NCBI RefSeq assembly: GCF_016107395.1
Contig: NZ_JAAIKO010000004.1
Coordinates: forward strand, 390,229-454,228
Source: Streptomyces fildesensis
Lineage (GTDB): Bacteria; Actinomycetota; Actinomycetes; Streptomycetales; Streptomycetaceae
DNA length: 64,000 nucleotides
Direction: 5' to 3'
The position numbers were made by a program, and so were the translations under genes. Shown here one piece after another: positions 52,810 to 60,599 of the stretch. Within the stretch, counting starts at the first letter, position 1. Every line of letters starts with the position of its first letter. Below the pieces are notes generated by a model that saw only the letters and a list, made by a program, of their open reading frames with translations, searched no databases and was not told where the DNA came from.

Positions 52810-54264
52810 GTGCCTGAGTCCTCGGAGCGCGGAATACCGGATTCTGCAAACAGAGATGCGACCGGTGATCCGCATACGGCGAACTCCCGGACGGACAGCG
52901 GCCAGGCCGCGACCGTCCCAATGCCGCGCGTCTCCGAGCCCGTGACTGTGCTCACCATGGAGGTCGCTCCCGTGCAGACCCACCCCCTGACGACCGTGGC
53001 CGAGGTGGTCTTGTCGGAACCCGAGGCCGAGCCGAGGGAACGGGAGCGGGTACCGGAGCAGAACCACGCCGCCACCCACCCGGAAGCGGAGGACGTCCTG
53101 GAAACGGAGGACGTCCTGGAAACCGAGGACGGCCGGGAAGTGCAGGACGGCCCGGACTCGGACCCGGACCCGGAGCCACCCGAGCCGCCGGAGCTCCTGA
53201 AGGTCCTCGCGTCCGAGCCCGCCGCGCCCCCCGAGCCCCCGGAGCCCCGCGAGCCCCGGGAATCCCGCGGCTCCATAGCCAGGGAACCCGAGGCCCGGGA
53301 CCCCGACGACGAGGCCGACGACCGGGAGCGCCGGTCCCGCGAGGAGGCGGCGGGCCCGTCCGCGGACCTCTTCCGGCAGTACCTGCGCGAGATAGGCCGC
53401 ATACCGCTGCTCACCGCCGTCGAGGAGGTCGAACTGGCCCGCCGGGTCGAGGCCGGCCTGTTCGCCGAGGAGAAGCTGAACAACTTCCCTGACCTGGACT
53501 CCCAGCTCGCCGTCGACCTCGACCGGCTGGTGGTCAACGGCCGGATGGCGAAACGGCGGCTGATCGAGGCCAACCTGCGGCTCGTCGTCTCCGTCGCCAA
53601 GCGCTACGTCGGACGCGGTCTGACCATGCTCGACCTCGTCCAGGAGGGCAATCTCGGCCTGATCCGCGCCGTCGAGAAGTTCGACTACGCCCGGGGCTAC
53701 AAGTTCTCGACGTACGCGACCTGGTGGATCCGGCAGGCCATGAGCCGGGCCCTGGCCGACCAGGCCCGCACCATCCGGGTCCCGGTGCACGTCGTCGAGC
53801 TCATCAACCGCGTCGTGCGCGTCCAGCGCCGCCTGCTGCAGGAACACGGCTACGAGCCGAGCACCGAGGAGGTCGCCGCCCACCTCGAACTCTCCGAGGA
53901 GCGCGTCACCGAAGTCCTGCGGCTGGCCCAGGAACCGGTCTCCCTGCACGCCCCGGTCGGCGAGGAGGACGACGTCGCCCTCGGCGACCTCATCGAGGAC
54001 GGCGACGCCACGTCCCCCGTCGAATCCGCCGCCTTCCTGCTGCTGCGCGAACACCTCGAAGCGGTGCTCTCCACCCTCGGCGAACGCGAACGCAAGGTCG
54101 TCCAGCTCCGCTACGGCCTCGCCGACGGCCGCCCCCGCACGCTGGAGGAGATCGGCCGCATCTTCGGCGTCACCCGCGAACGCATCCGCCAGATCGAGTC
54201 CAAGACCCTCAACAAACTCCGCGACCACGCCTTCGCGGACCAGCTCCGCGGCTACCTGGACTGA
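52810..54264 (+). CDS. hrdA: RNA polymerase sigma factor, HrdA-type (group 2 sigma-70)
   Basis: About 484 residues. Sigma region 1.2 starts near [20 protein letters not shown], region 2 has [20 protein letters not shown] and [18 protein letters not shown], region 3 contains [19 protein letters not shown] [20 protein letters not shown], and region 4.2 is [20 protein letters not shown]. The N-terminal 200 residues are acidic and repetitive ([22 protein letters not shown]), unlike HrdB. Identity as HrdA rests on its place beside dnaG, remembered from S. coelicolor. The start is unsure: GTG at 52810 has a G-rich site, but GTG 52717 or ATG 52921/52957 are possible. Confidence 0.85.
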   Translation: MPESSERGIPDSANRDATGDPHTANSRTDSGQAATVPMPRVSEPVTVLTMEVAPVQTHPLTTVAEVVLSEPEAEPRERERVPEQNHAATHPEAEDVLETEDVLETEDGREVQDGPDSDPDPEPPEPPELLKVLASEPAAPPEPPEPREPRESRGSIAREPEARDPDDEADDRERRSREEAAGPSADLFRQYLREIGRIPLLTAVEEVELARRVEAGLFAEEKLNNFPDLDSQLAVDLDRLVVNGRMAKRRLIEANLRLVVSVAKRYVGRGLTMLDLVQEGNLGLIRAVEKFDYARGYKFSTYATWWIRQAMSRALADQARTIRVPVHVVELINRVVRVQRRLLQEHGYEPSTEEVAAHLELSEERVTEVLRLAQEPVSLHAPVGEEDDVALGDLIEDGDATSPVESAAFLLLREHLEAVLSTLGERERKVVQLRYGLADGRPRTLEEIGRIFGVTRERIRQIESKTLNKLRDHAFADQLRGYLD

Positions 54265-54618
54265 ACCTGCTCCGTAGCCTCGCGGGCGGCCGCGCGGTTG
54301 CACCCTGGAGGGTTTGTCCCTTCCGGGTCGCAGTTGATTGCCTGCTTGCCGGGATCGGCCTCCCGGCTCTCACCGACGGCCTCGTCGCAATGACCTGAGC
54401 GCCACCGGTGCCGGCCCACCTCAAGGGAAGTACGAGCCACGGCGACGGCCGTCCGGTGGCCCGCAGAGAAAGCTGTATAAAGTGATGGGGAAACGGGCTC
54501 AGTCAGCGCAGAATTAGCGCCGGAGCCGCAATGCACGATGTTTTGGATACCGCTTGGGGGCTGGAATAGCGAATTCCGTGCATTTTCGCGTTCTCAATCC
54601 TTCTTACAGGGGGGCAAC
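54265..54618. other. 354-bp gene-free region between hrdA and the HAF protein
   Basis: No supported gene. The right half is less GC-rich than its surroundings and contains TATAAAGT at about 54475-54482, a plausible -10-like element for the following secreted protein gene. A CAGGGGGGCAAC ribosome site abuts its ATG. Confidence 0.45.
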
Positions 54619-55410
54619 ATGAAAGTGACTCGATTACGTGCGTGCCTGCTCGCGTCGGTGAGCACATTCGCACTGATCACCGCCGGTGCCGGACAGGCCC
54701 TCGCGGCCGGCCCCGCGCCGGCGGACCCAGGAACGCCGGCTGTCCAGTACACCGTCGCTGACCTCGGCACACTGGGCGGCACCAACAGCTCCGCGGCCGC
54801 GGCCGACGACGACACGGTCGTCGGGACGTCCCAGACCACCGGCAACGCCGCTACCCACGCGTTCGCCTACAACCGGCACGCCCGCACCATGACCGACCTC
54901 GGTACCCTCGGCGGCACCTTCAGCACAGCCAGTGCGGTCAGCGGGCACACCGTCGTGGGCCAATCCCGAACAGCCGGCAACGCCGCCCTCCACGGGTACG
55001 CCTACAACCTGCTCACCCACGCCCGCACCGACCTCGGGCGCAGCCTGATGATCTCCCAACTGGTCAGCGGGAACACCGCTGTGGGCGGAGACAGCCTCCT
55101 GTCGTCCACTTTCAACCTGGCCACCCACGCAGTCATCAGCATCGGCCCCGGAAACGGCGTCACCGAGGTCAGCGCGATCAAAGGCGACCTCATTGTCGGC
55201 AACGTATTCGCCTCCAACTCCTTCGCTTTCTCCTTCGACATGAAGACCGGCGCATTCACGAATCTGCCCGCCCTGGGCGGACTCAACTCCACGGCGTCGC
55301 AGTCCAGCTGTTCGGGGATCGTTGTCGGAAAAGCGGCCCTGCCGCCCCCCGGCCCATTCACCGCCAACGGCCCGTTCCACGCCGCAATCTGGGTGACGCA
55401 CACCGCCTGA
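54619..55410 (+). CDS. Secreted HAF-repeat protein
   Basis: A 263-residue exported protein with a Sec signal peptide (RLRACLLASVSTFALITAGA, cleavage likely after ALAA near residue 30). Repeats of the HAF extracellular repeat family follow: DLGTLGGT at residues 48-55 and 93-100, a degenerate DLGRSL unit near 140 and LPALGGLNS near 230. Each is followed by a segment of the ATHAFAYN kind, suggesting a small beta-propeller. The function of the family is unknown. It is the last gene before the tRNA-derived attachment site. Confidence 0.82.
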   Translation: MKVTRLRACLLASVSTFALITAGAGQALAAGPAPADPGTPAVQYTVADLGTLGGTNSSAAAADDDTVVGTSQTTGNAATHAFAYNRHARTMTDLGTLGGTFSTASAVSGHTVVGQSRTAGNAALHGYAYNLLTHARTDLGRSLMISQLVSGNTAVGGDSLLSSTFNLATHAVISIGPGNGVTEVSAIKGDLIVGNVFASNSFAFSFDMKTGAFTNLPALGGLNSTASQSSCSGIVVGKAALPPPGPFTANGPFHAAIWVTHTA

Positions 55411-55711
55411 TCCGCGGATGCGGACACCGCCAGGCCCGAGCCCGCTCATCCCTGGCAGCGTCACCGTCCGGCGCGGAACCCACGCCGGACGGCAGCCGGG
55501 CGCCCGACCGGGCCCGCGCCGCCCCGGAACGACCACGTGGTGCGTCAGAGCCTCACGGCAGACGGCCGGCTCCCGCGGCTCATCGTCCCGGTCGGCGTCG
55601 GCGAGCAGCTGACGACGACCCGGAACGGGCCCCGCATGTCCCCTGAGCGTCCCCTGGGCCTTGGTTTCCATCGTGAGTACGGCTGGCCAGTTCTCCGGCA
55701 AGACCTCAGGG
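55411..55711. other. Gene-free stretch before the attachment site
   Basis: About 300 bp with no supported gene on either strand. It is inferred to be the chromosomal sequence that normally follows the 3' end of the target tRNA gene. Confidence 0.4.
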
Positions 55712-55905
55712 TGGGGCGGGTGGGACTCGAACCCACGACCGACGGATTATGAGTCCTTTAGGGATCTTGGCGGCCCTTGCTCTTCTGCGCAGATTCTGGA
55801 TGTTTTCCCAGCTCAGATTGTGTGTCGTGTGCTCGTGCTCTGGTCCCTTTGTCAGTCTGTTCCTGTCCTTGCGTCCCCAATGTGTCCCCAACGAGTCCCC
55901 ACGGG
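55706..55905 (-). pseudogene. Possible integrase C-terminal remnant ending in the att site
   Basis: An open minus-strand frame reads RPRGDSLGTHWGRKDRNRLT, continues to THNLSWENIQNLRRRARAAK and ends KGLIIRRSWVRVPPAPP across the tRNA fragment. The last part is simply the translation of the attachment site, but the polar Lys/Arg-rich upstream stretch resembles tails of actinobacterial tyrosine integrases. No catalytic R-H-R-Y motif is visible, so at best it is a remnant. Low confidence. Confidence 0.3.
55712..55756 (-). other. tRNA-Met(CAU) 3'-half fragment, probable attachment site
   Basis: Read on the minus strand, this 45-bp segment has an anticodon loop CTCATAA (CAU) with a GGA/TCC stem remnant, a variable loop, a complete T-arm (GTGGG-TTCGAGT-CCCAC) and the acceptor 3' strand CCGCCCC plus A. 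The D-arm and the 5' acceptor GGGGCGG are missing: the bases to the right are unrelated. A tRNA 3' half duplicated without its 5' half is the distal att site left by tRNA-targeting integrases. The geometry puts the element on the right and the chromosome on the left. Confidence 0.72.
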
Positions 55906-55992
55906 GACGAAGCGGGGCAGCCCGGGGAGGGTCGCGACAGCTCGGAGCGGGTGGTTGAACCTCCCCGCAGCGGATATCCCTTCCAACGCGTA

Positions 55993-56024
55993 GAGGCTCC
56001 GCCCCGAAACCGGGGCGGAGCCTC
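55993..56024. terminator. Perfect 14-bp hairpin terminator
   Basis: GAGGCTCCGCCCCG and its exact reverse complement flank an AAAC loop. It follows the stop of the truncated minus-strand gene at 56076 and would have ended that transcript. Confidence 0.8.
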
Positions 56025-56075
56025 ATGGCAGTCATCTCAAGTCGTCGCTGATGCCACTGGAGGCGTGAGGGCGGG

Positions 56076-56155
56076 TCAGTGGACGATCGTGTAACTGGCC
56101 CAGCCGGTGCCGATCTTGATGGGCGACAGGAAGGGGTTGCGTTTGGAGTTCTCCC
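56076..56155 (-). pseudogene. C-terminal fragment of a probable secreted repeat protein
   Basis: The minus strand reads ENSKRNPFLSPIKIGTGWAS, then YTIVH and a stop. The KIGTGWxxYT pattern is typical of the last blade of Streptomyces FG-GAP/VCBS-type secreted proteins. The frame is cut at the IS3-like left end at about 56156 and its upstream part is not found beyond the element, so the gene is destroyed. A good terminator hairpin follows. The family assignment is tentative. Confidence 0.45.
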
Positions 56156-56231
56156 TGTGAGCTGGACAGCTTGATACTGGGACGGATGGTCCCGGAGGAT
56201 GCAGTCACAGGTAGTGACAACGAAGAGCAAT

Positions 56232-56519
56232 ATGAGTAAGCGGTATACGGCCGAGTTCAAGCGGGACGCGGTGGCTCTGGCGTTGTCGTCGGACAAGACG
56301 GTCACCGAGGTCGCCAGGGATCTGGGCGTGAGTCCGGAGGGGTTGCGCGGGTGGGTGAAGCAGGCGAAGGCCGACCGCGGTGCAGGACCGACGGGGGCTC
56401 TGACCAGTGCAGGGCGTGAGGAGCTGGTCCGGCTTTGGCGGAAGGTCCGCGAGCAGGGGGCCACGATCGAGGTCCTGGGAAAAGCGACCCCCTTCTTCGC
56501 GCGGGACAAGATGAGGTAG
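56232..56519 (+). CDS. IS3-family transposase OrfA
   Basis: A 95-residue protein with the IS3/IS911 HTH_Tnp_1 fold: SKRYTAEFKRDAVALALSSD, then VTEVARDLGVSPEGLRGWVK. A C-terminal segment with hydrophobic heptads (LVRLWRKVREQGATIEVLGK) matches the OrfA leucine zipper, followed by ATPFFARDK. In active elements it works with OrfB as a fused transposase through a programmed -1 frameshift. Here OrfB is broken, so the protein probably has no function now. Confidence 0.88.
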   Translation: MSKRYTAEFKRDAVALALSSDKTVTEVARDLGVSPEGLRGWVKQAKADRGAGPTGALTSAGREELVRLWRKVREQGATIEVLGKATPFFARDKMR

Positions 56520-56525
56520 ACATCG

Positions 56526-56960
56526 CCGCGCGGTGTCGTTTCATTGACGCGGAGAAGGCGTGTGAGGGCAATTTTGCAGGTCGCAGTGGTGCGTTTCTGT
56601 GCCGAGTGCTGGGGGGTGCTCCGCTCCACCTGCTACGCGCACCTGGCGTCGCGGTCAGCTCGGGCAGTGCCGGAGGGGGTCGAGGAGCTGCTGGTGGGTG
56701 AGATCCGGGTGCTGCATGCGGGTTCGCGCGGCGCATACGGGGCTCCGCGGATTCACGCGGCCCTGCGGCGGGCCGGCCGGATCGTCAACGGGAATCGGGT
56801 CGAGCGGCTGATGCGTGTCCTTCGGATCACCGCGATCACCGCGATCACCCGACGGCGGCGATGCGGCCTGACCCGTCAGGCCAGGCGGGCGCTGTCCGCC
56901 GCTGATCTGATCGGCCGGGACTCCACCGCACCGCGCCCCGGTTTGCCACCTACCGGCAGC
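56526..56960 (+). pseudogene. IS3-family transposase OrfB, frameshifted and truncated
   Basis: The first part reads RFIDAEKACEGNFAGRSGAF, then LCRVLGG in one frame. The match continues in another frame as STCYAHLASRSARAVPEG and VGEIRVLHAGSRGAYGAPRI (HTH_21 region). The shift lies at a G6 run (56611-56616). A 9-bp in-frame tandem repeat (ATCACCGCG, 56825-56849) expands RITAIT. The match is lost after LIGRDSTAPRPGL, before the rve integrase core, so all catalytic acids are missing. Confidence 0.8.
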
Positions 56961-57020
56961 AACGGCTCCAGCCTTGCCCATCGTGCATCCGTCAGATCTC
57001 CACGTGCCACACCATGATCA

Positions 57021-57110
57021 TCACCGATCAAGATCCACTTTCGCAACGGACCCTAGCTCGCGGTAGCGGCTGGCCCACCGCTGGGCGGTCGGATGTCGGC
57101 CAGCGCCGAA
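57021..57110 (-). pseudogene. IS481-family transposase N-terminal fragment
   Basis: The minus strand contains HPTAQRWASRYRELG, similar to the helix-turn-helix region of IS481-type transposases (…PTAQRWAERYRELG…). Flanking residues diverge at once on both sides. This is a short remnant with no start, stop or catalytic domain. Confidence 0.5.
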
Positions 57111-57124
57111 GAGCTCGATCGAGG

Positions 57125-57643
57125 TCAGTGACCAAGAAGGGATTTCGCAGCGACGATGATCAAACCGAACACCAAGTTCACAGCGGCCTCCGTTGCCCCT
57201 CGGCGACGAGACCCACTGGCGTGCAGGGCGCCGAAATAGCTCCACGTCACCTGCTGCGCCACAGCGACGAGGAGTGCGGTCCACCCTGTGGCCGTCAGGC
57301 TCAGTCCAAGCACAGGGCTCAGAGCTACGACGGCGCTCGGCAGGACGGCTGCCTCCACCATGGACCACTCACTGCGTCCGATCCGCCAGGTCTCGGACCA
57401 GGTGATGCTCCGGCCGACCGTCCGCTCACCGGTGAGGCGCGCGTAGACGTGGACAGCCCAGAACACCAGCCCGGTGACGAGCAGAAGCACAACAGTCTCG
57501 AGGCGGGGAAACTCGCCGACGCTACTTGCTGCGGCGATCACGGAGGCGGCCAGGAGCGATCCGTAGACGGCCCCGGCGTAATCCGTACGCAGGGCACGAC
57601 GATCCTCATGCGATGCACGCTGCCATGGAAAGAGTCTGTGCAT
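57125..57643 (-). CDS. Hypothetical four-TM membrane protein
   Basis: A 172-residue protein that I do not recognise. A charged N-terminus (HRLFPWQRASHEDRRALRTD) precedes about four hydrophobic segments: YGSLLAASVIAAASSVG, VVLLLVTGLVFWAVHVYARL, a region of SMVEAAVLPSAVVALSPVLG and the C-terminal AAVNLVFGLIIVAAKSLLG. ATG at 57643 follows GAGGTGA at good spacing, so expression is plausible. It stands alone between insertion-sequence remnants inside the inferred island. Confidence 0.72.
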   Translation of the reverse strand: MHRLFPWQRASHEDRRALRTDYAGAVYGSLLAASVIAAASSVGEFPRLETVVLLLVTGLVFWAVHVYARLTGERTVGRSITWSETWRIGRSEWSMVEAAVLPSAVVALSPVLGLSLTATGWTALLVAVAQQVTWSYFGALHASGSRRRGATEAAVNLVFGLIIVAAKSLLGH

Positions 57644-58590
57644 ATCAGTTCACCTCGTGAGCCTGCCGCGCGCCGGGGGTGCCCAGTGCCGTCAACGTAA
57701 TCCGCCGTTCTGCCCACCGCGCGGCGGGCCGGGCCCAAGTGGACAAGGACGCCGCCTACGACCAGCGCCGCACGGCCCTGCCACTACCTCTTGTCCGCAG
57801 GCTTTCGAACGGCTTGTCTTCACCTACATACCGTCATTGTTCCGCACGAATGATTACGAACCGGAGGTAGGCTGCCGGATACTGGCCCACGCTCCCAGTG
57901 CGATGTGCGTCGCAAATTCTTTGCTGGTTGAGTGGGACCATTGCGGTCACGACTCGTAATTGGCGAGCTGAAACGACGGCCGCGGTGTCGAAGGCCTCGT
58001 TGGGGTGGCGGGTAACGGTGCCGGTGTGCAAGAGGACATCGGTGCTGGAGTCGGCGGCGGCCGAGTAGAGGCCGAAGCCCCACCTCCTGATCGTCGCCGA
58101 GGGCCTCGATGCGGCACAGCGGGATGTGCTCGTCCTGTCCGTCGTGCTCGACCATCGCGCGGTGTGGCGCACGCAGGGTTCGCACGGTCGGGAGGCCAAG
58201 TCCCGCCGCCCCCGACCGTGCGCGCCCGCCCTGGACGCCAGGAGCGCCGCGAGGTCGAGTGCCGCCGCCACGGCACGGTCTCCATGGTCGCGGCCATGGA
58301 CGTGGCCACCGGACAGGGCTCACCCAGCGCATCGAGCGCAACAACTCGCCAACGTTCACCGCGTTCCTCCGGCAACTGGACCAGTGCACCGACCCGGCCC
58401 TGCGGATCCACCGGGTCATGGAAAACGGCTCCTCCCACACCTCCAGCACCGTCAACCTGCCCCCGACACCTTCGCCCAGGCCGCATGACTCCCGCACAAC
58501 GTCGCCGCCCCGGCCGACCACCCGCAAAGGACCCGCGACGCGCTGCACCCGTCACACACCAACGATGAAACCGGGGTCACGGGGCGTGTC
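57644..58590. other. 947-bp region of degenerate mobile-element debris
   Basis: No intact gene is supported. On the minus strand around 57950-58110 the translation WGFGLYSAAADSSTDVLLHT, then HPNEAFDTAAVV, resembles a small conserved protein found near Streptomyces transposable elements, but it is broken on both sides. On the plus strand at 58210-58470 an IS630-type transposase remnant is visible. The rest, 57650-57940, shows nothing I can name. Confidence 0.55.
58210..58470 (+). pseudogene. IS630-family transposase remnant
   Basis: In one frame VSMVAAMDVATGQ (first catalytic Asp region) is seen. After a shift between about 58310 and 58325 a second frame gives RIERNNSPTFTAFLRQLDQ, then DPALRIHRVMENGSSHTSS. 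This order matches the DDE domain of IS630/ISL-type transposases, where the second motif is usually MDNGSSHTS. Here the Asp is Glu and the region downstream with the last Glu is absent. It is inactive. Confidence 0.68.
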
Positions 58591-59646
58591 TCACACGACC
58601 TGGACGAACTGAACCTCGACGCCGTTGTTGCCGTAGCCCAGGCGGTTCCATGGCGGGACTTCGGGTTGGACGTTGCCGGCGGCGTCGGTCGCGCGGGCGC
58701 GCAGCGTGTGCCGCCCGACTGTGGTGGGGACCCAGTCGAAGTGCCAGTCCTGCCACTGGTAGGGGGAGTCTGCGGGTTCGACGTGGGCGGGATACCACTC
58801 TCCCTCGCCGGTCAGGCTGACCTCGACGCGGGTGATCGGCCCGGTGCCGCTCCATGCCTTGCCTTTGACGCGGCACGGGCCAAGAGGGAGGTTCTGCCCT
58901 GGTTCCGGGTCGGTGATGCGGGCCCGTACGCGCATCAAGGTGACTGGTTCGTGCGGTTGGTCCGCCCACTCGTACATGTAGTGGCCGGTCTGGAACTCGC
59001 CTTCGTAAGGCCGGGTCACGACCTCGATCCGGTCGAGCCACTTCACCGACGCGACTCCGTACCAGTTGGGGACGATCAGCCGGAACGGTGCGCCGTGGTC
59101 GGCGTTGAGCGGTTCGTCGTTCATGTCGTAGGCGATGAGGATCTCGGCGTCCGGGTCCATGGTGTGCGCGAAGGGAAGCGAACGGGCGTACTTGAGGTCC
59201 TCGAACTGGTAGTACGGACCGTGGTCCGCGCCGTGGAAGATGACCTCGACCGCGTCGTCGGCCGGACCTGCCTGGCGCAGTACCTCGTGGAGCAGGGTGC
59301 CGGTCCATCGGGCGGTCGACACCGCCCAGCCGCCCCAGGGCTCGCCCACCGGTAGCGGACTTTGCGCCAGGCGTCCGTTTCCGGCGCATTCCAGGGTGAC
59401 GGTTCGTTGGATGCTGGGCATCGCGCGCAGGTCGTCGAGCGTGAGTTCGCTCGTGTGTCGGACCGCGCCATCGATCCTCAGCACGCCGTCGTGGGCGGGC
59501 AGTGCGAAGTTGCTGCGCACGTAGTGCTGGCCGACCGGGGTGATGTCCGAGGACAGCCCCTGCCGTGGGGCCTCGGCGTTGAACGGCTCGGGCTGGATCA
59601 TGACGAGGTCCGAGCGTGCTTGCTCACGGCTTCGCGGTGCGGCCAT
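58591..59646 (-). CDS. Sulfite oxidase-family molybdopterin oxidoreductase
   Basis: A 351-residue Mo-pterin enzyme. The SUOX-type Moco domain contains the molybdenum-ligand cysteine C87 in TVTLECAGNGR, then PWGGWAVSTARWTGT and the HGADHGPYYQFEDLKYARSL region; NADHGAPFRLIVPNWYG is near residue 190. A C-terminal dimerisation Ig-like domain starts near 240 (EPVTLMRVRARITDPEPGQN). There is no Tat signal and no heme domain, so it is likely cytosolic. ATG at 59646 has GAAGGAA at proper spacing; GTG at 59655 is possible. It is the last gene of the island operon. The substrate may be sulfite or another oxyanion or sulfoxide. Confidence 0.9.
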   Translation of the reverse strand: MAAPRSREQARSDLVMIQPEPFNAEAPRQGLSSDITPVGQHYVRSNFALPAHDGVLRIDGAVRHTSELTLDDLRAMPSIQRTVTLECAGNGRLAQSPLPVGEPWGGWAVSTARWTGTLLHEVLRQAGPADDAVEVIFHGADHGPYYQFEDLKYARSLPFAHTMDPDAEILIAYDMNDEPLNADHGAPFRLIVPNWYGVASVKWLDRIEVVTRPYEGEFQTGHYMYEWADQPHEPVTLMRVRARITDPEPGQNLPLGPCRVKGKAWSGTGPITRVEVSLTGEGEWYPAHVEPADSPYQWQDWHFDWVPTTVGRHTLRARATDAAGNVQPEVPPWNRLGYGNNGVEVQFVQVV

Positions 59647-59702
59647 GTTGGTCACTTCCTTCGGGGTACCTGTCGGAACACACCCGCGCGGGAGGGGGCA
59701 TG

Positions 59703-60569
59703 TCAGTAGTCCGGGTCCTGGAAATGGGGCTCGCGGTCTTCGATGAACGCTGCGATCCCTTCGACGCGGTCGGGGTGGACCGCGGATCGCCAGTGCGCCT
59801 CCATCATGATCGAGATCGCCTGCTCGAGCGGTTCGCCGTCACTCATACGGACGGCCCGTTTGACCGCCTGCACCGCGGTGGGTGAGTTGTTGGCGATCCT
59901 CTCGGCGATCTTGAGGGCGGCCTCCATGAGATCGGCTTGCGGGTGCACCTCGTTGGCCATCCCCAGCCGGTAGGCCTCCTGCGCGGAGACCGATTCGCCC
60001 GTCATGAGCATTTGCAGGGCCTTGCCGCGGGGCAGGACGCGGGGCAGCAGCACCGGCGACCCGCCGCCGGCGGACAATCCGATCATCGCTTCCGGCTGGC
60101 CGAACACGGCGTTGTCGGCGGCGATGATGAAGTCCGTGCTCTGCGCGAGTTCGGAACCGCCGCCGAAGGCCAGCCCGTTGACCGCGGCGAAGATCGGTTT
60201 GCGCAGTTGCCTCAGCGTGTAGAGGACCCGGTCGAAGTCCTGACGTTGGCGCAGCCAGTCCTCCTTGGTCATCTGCTTGCGCTGACTGAGGTCGCTGCCG
60301 ATGGAGAACGCGCGGTCGCCGGCGCCCGTGACGACGGCGACGCGGACCTGAGCGCGGACGGCGACGGTCTCCAGGATCTCGGTCAGCCGGGTACCCATCG
60401 CGGTCGTGATCGCGTTGTCGGCCTCAGGCCGGTTCAGGGTGATCAGGGCGATCTTTCCGTCCGAGAGGTACTCGACCAGGACGGGCTGGTCCGGTTCGTC
60501 GACGTCTGCTCCTGCCGGGGTGAAACCCATGGCGGCCCACCGGTCGGAACGGTTCGGTTGCGTGGTCAC
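59703..60569 (-). CDS. Enoyl-CoA hydratase/isomerase (crotonase) family protein
   Basis: A 288-residue crotonase-fold protein. The oxyanion-hole segments are DRAFSIGSDLSQRKQM near residue 95 and AAVNGLAFGGGSELAQSTD near 145. Both catalytic glutamates of true hydratases have counterparts, in GGGSELA and FGQPEAMIGLSAGGGSP. The N-terminal 30 residues (TPAGADVDEPDQPVLVEYLS) extend beyond the usual start. GTG at 60569 follows GAAGGAG. It is 30 bp downstream of the peroxidase gene, so it is part of the same operon. The acyl-CoA substrate is unknown. Confidence 0.92.
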   Translation of the reverse strand: MTTQPNRSDRWAAMGFTPAGADVDEPDQPVLVEYLSDGKIALITLNRPEADNAITTAMGTRLTEILETVAVRAQVRVAVVTGAGDRAFSIGSDLSQRKQMTKEDWLRQRQDFDRVLYTLRQLRKPIFAAVNGLAFGGGSELAQSTDFIIAADNAVFGQPEAMIGLSAGGGSPVLLPRVLPRGKALQMLMTGESVSAQEAYRLGMANEVHPQADLMEAALKIAERIANNSPTAVQAVKRAVRMSDGEPLEQAISIMMEAHWRSAVHPDRVEGIAAFIEDREPHFQDPDY

Positions 60570-60599
60570 TGTCGCTCCTTCGTGCGGTTCGACCGCAGG

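Larger units (their letters stand above)
56156..57010 (+). mobile_element. Degenerate IS3-family insertion sequence
   Basis: The element holds an intact orfA and a frameshifted, 3'-truncated orfB. The left end is placed at about TGTGAGCTGGACAG (56156), where the target reading frame breaks off; no matching right-end inverted repeat is seen, so the right boundary is approximate. Loss of the DDE catalytic part means it cannot transpose by itself. Confidence 0.7.

Noticed and set aside
50740..54303. Very long open minus-strand frame (over 1100 codons) opposite dnaG and hrdA
   Set aside because: It is an antisense shadow caused by GC-biased third positions; it has no ribosome site or family motif, while the plus strand encodes two well-conserved proteins.
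55712..55790. Complete tRNA-Met gene
   Set aside because: The D-arm and 5' acceptor strand are absent; bases beyond 55756 do not pair with the acceptor 3' strand, so only a 3' half is present.
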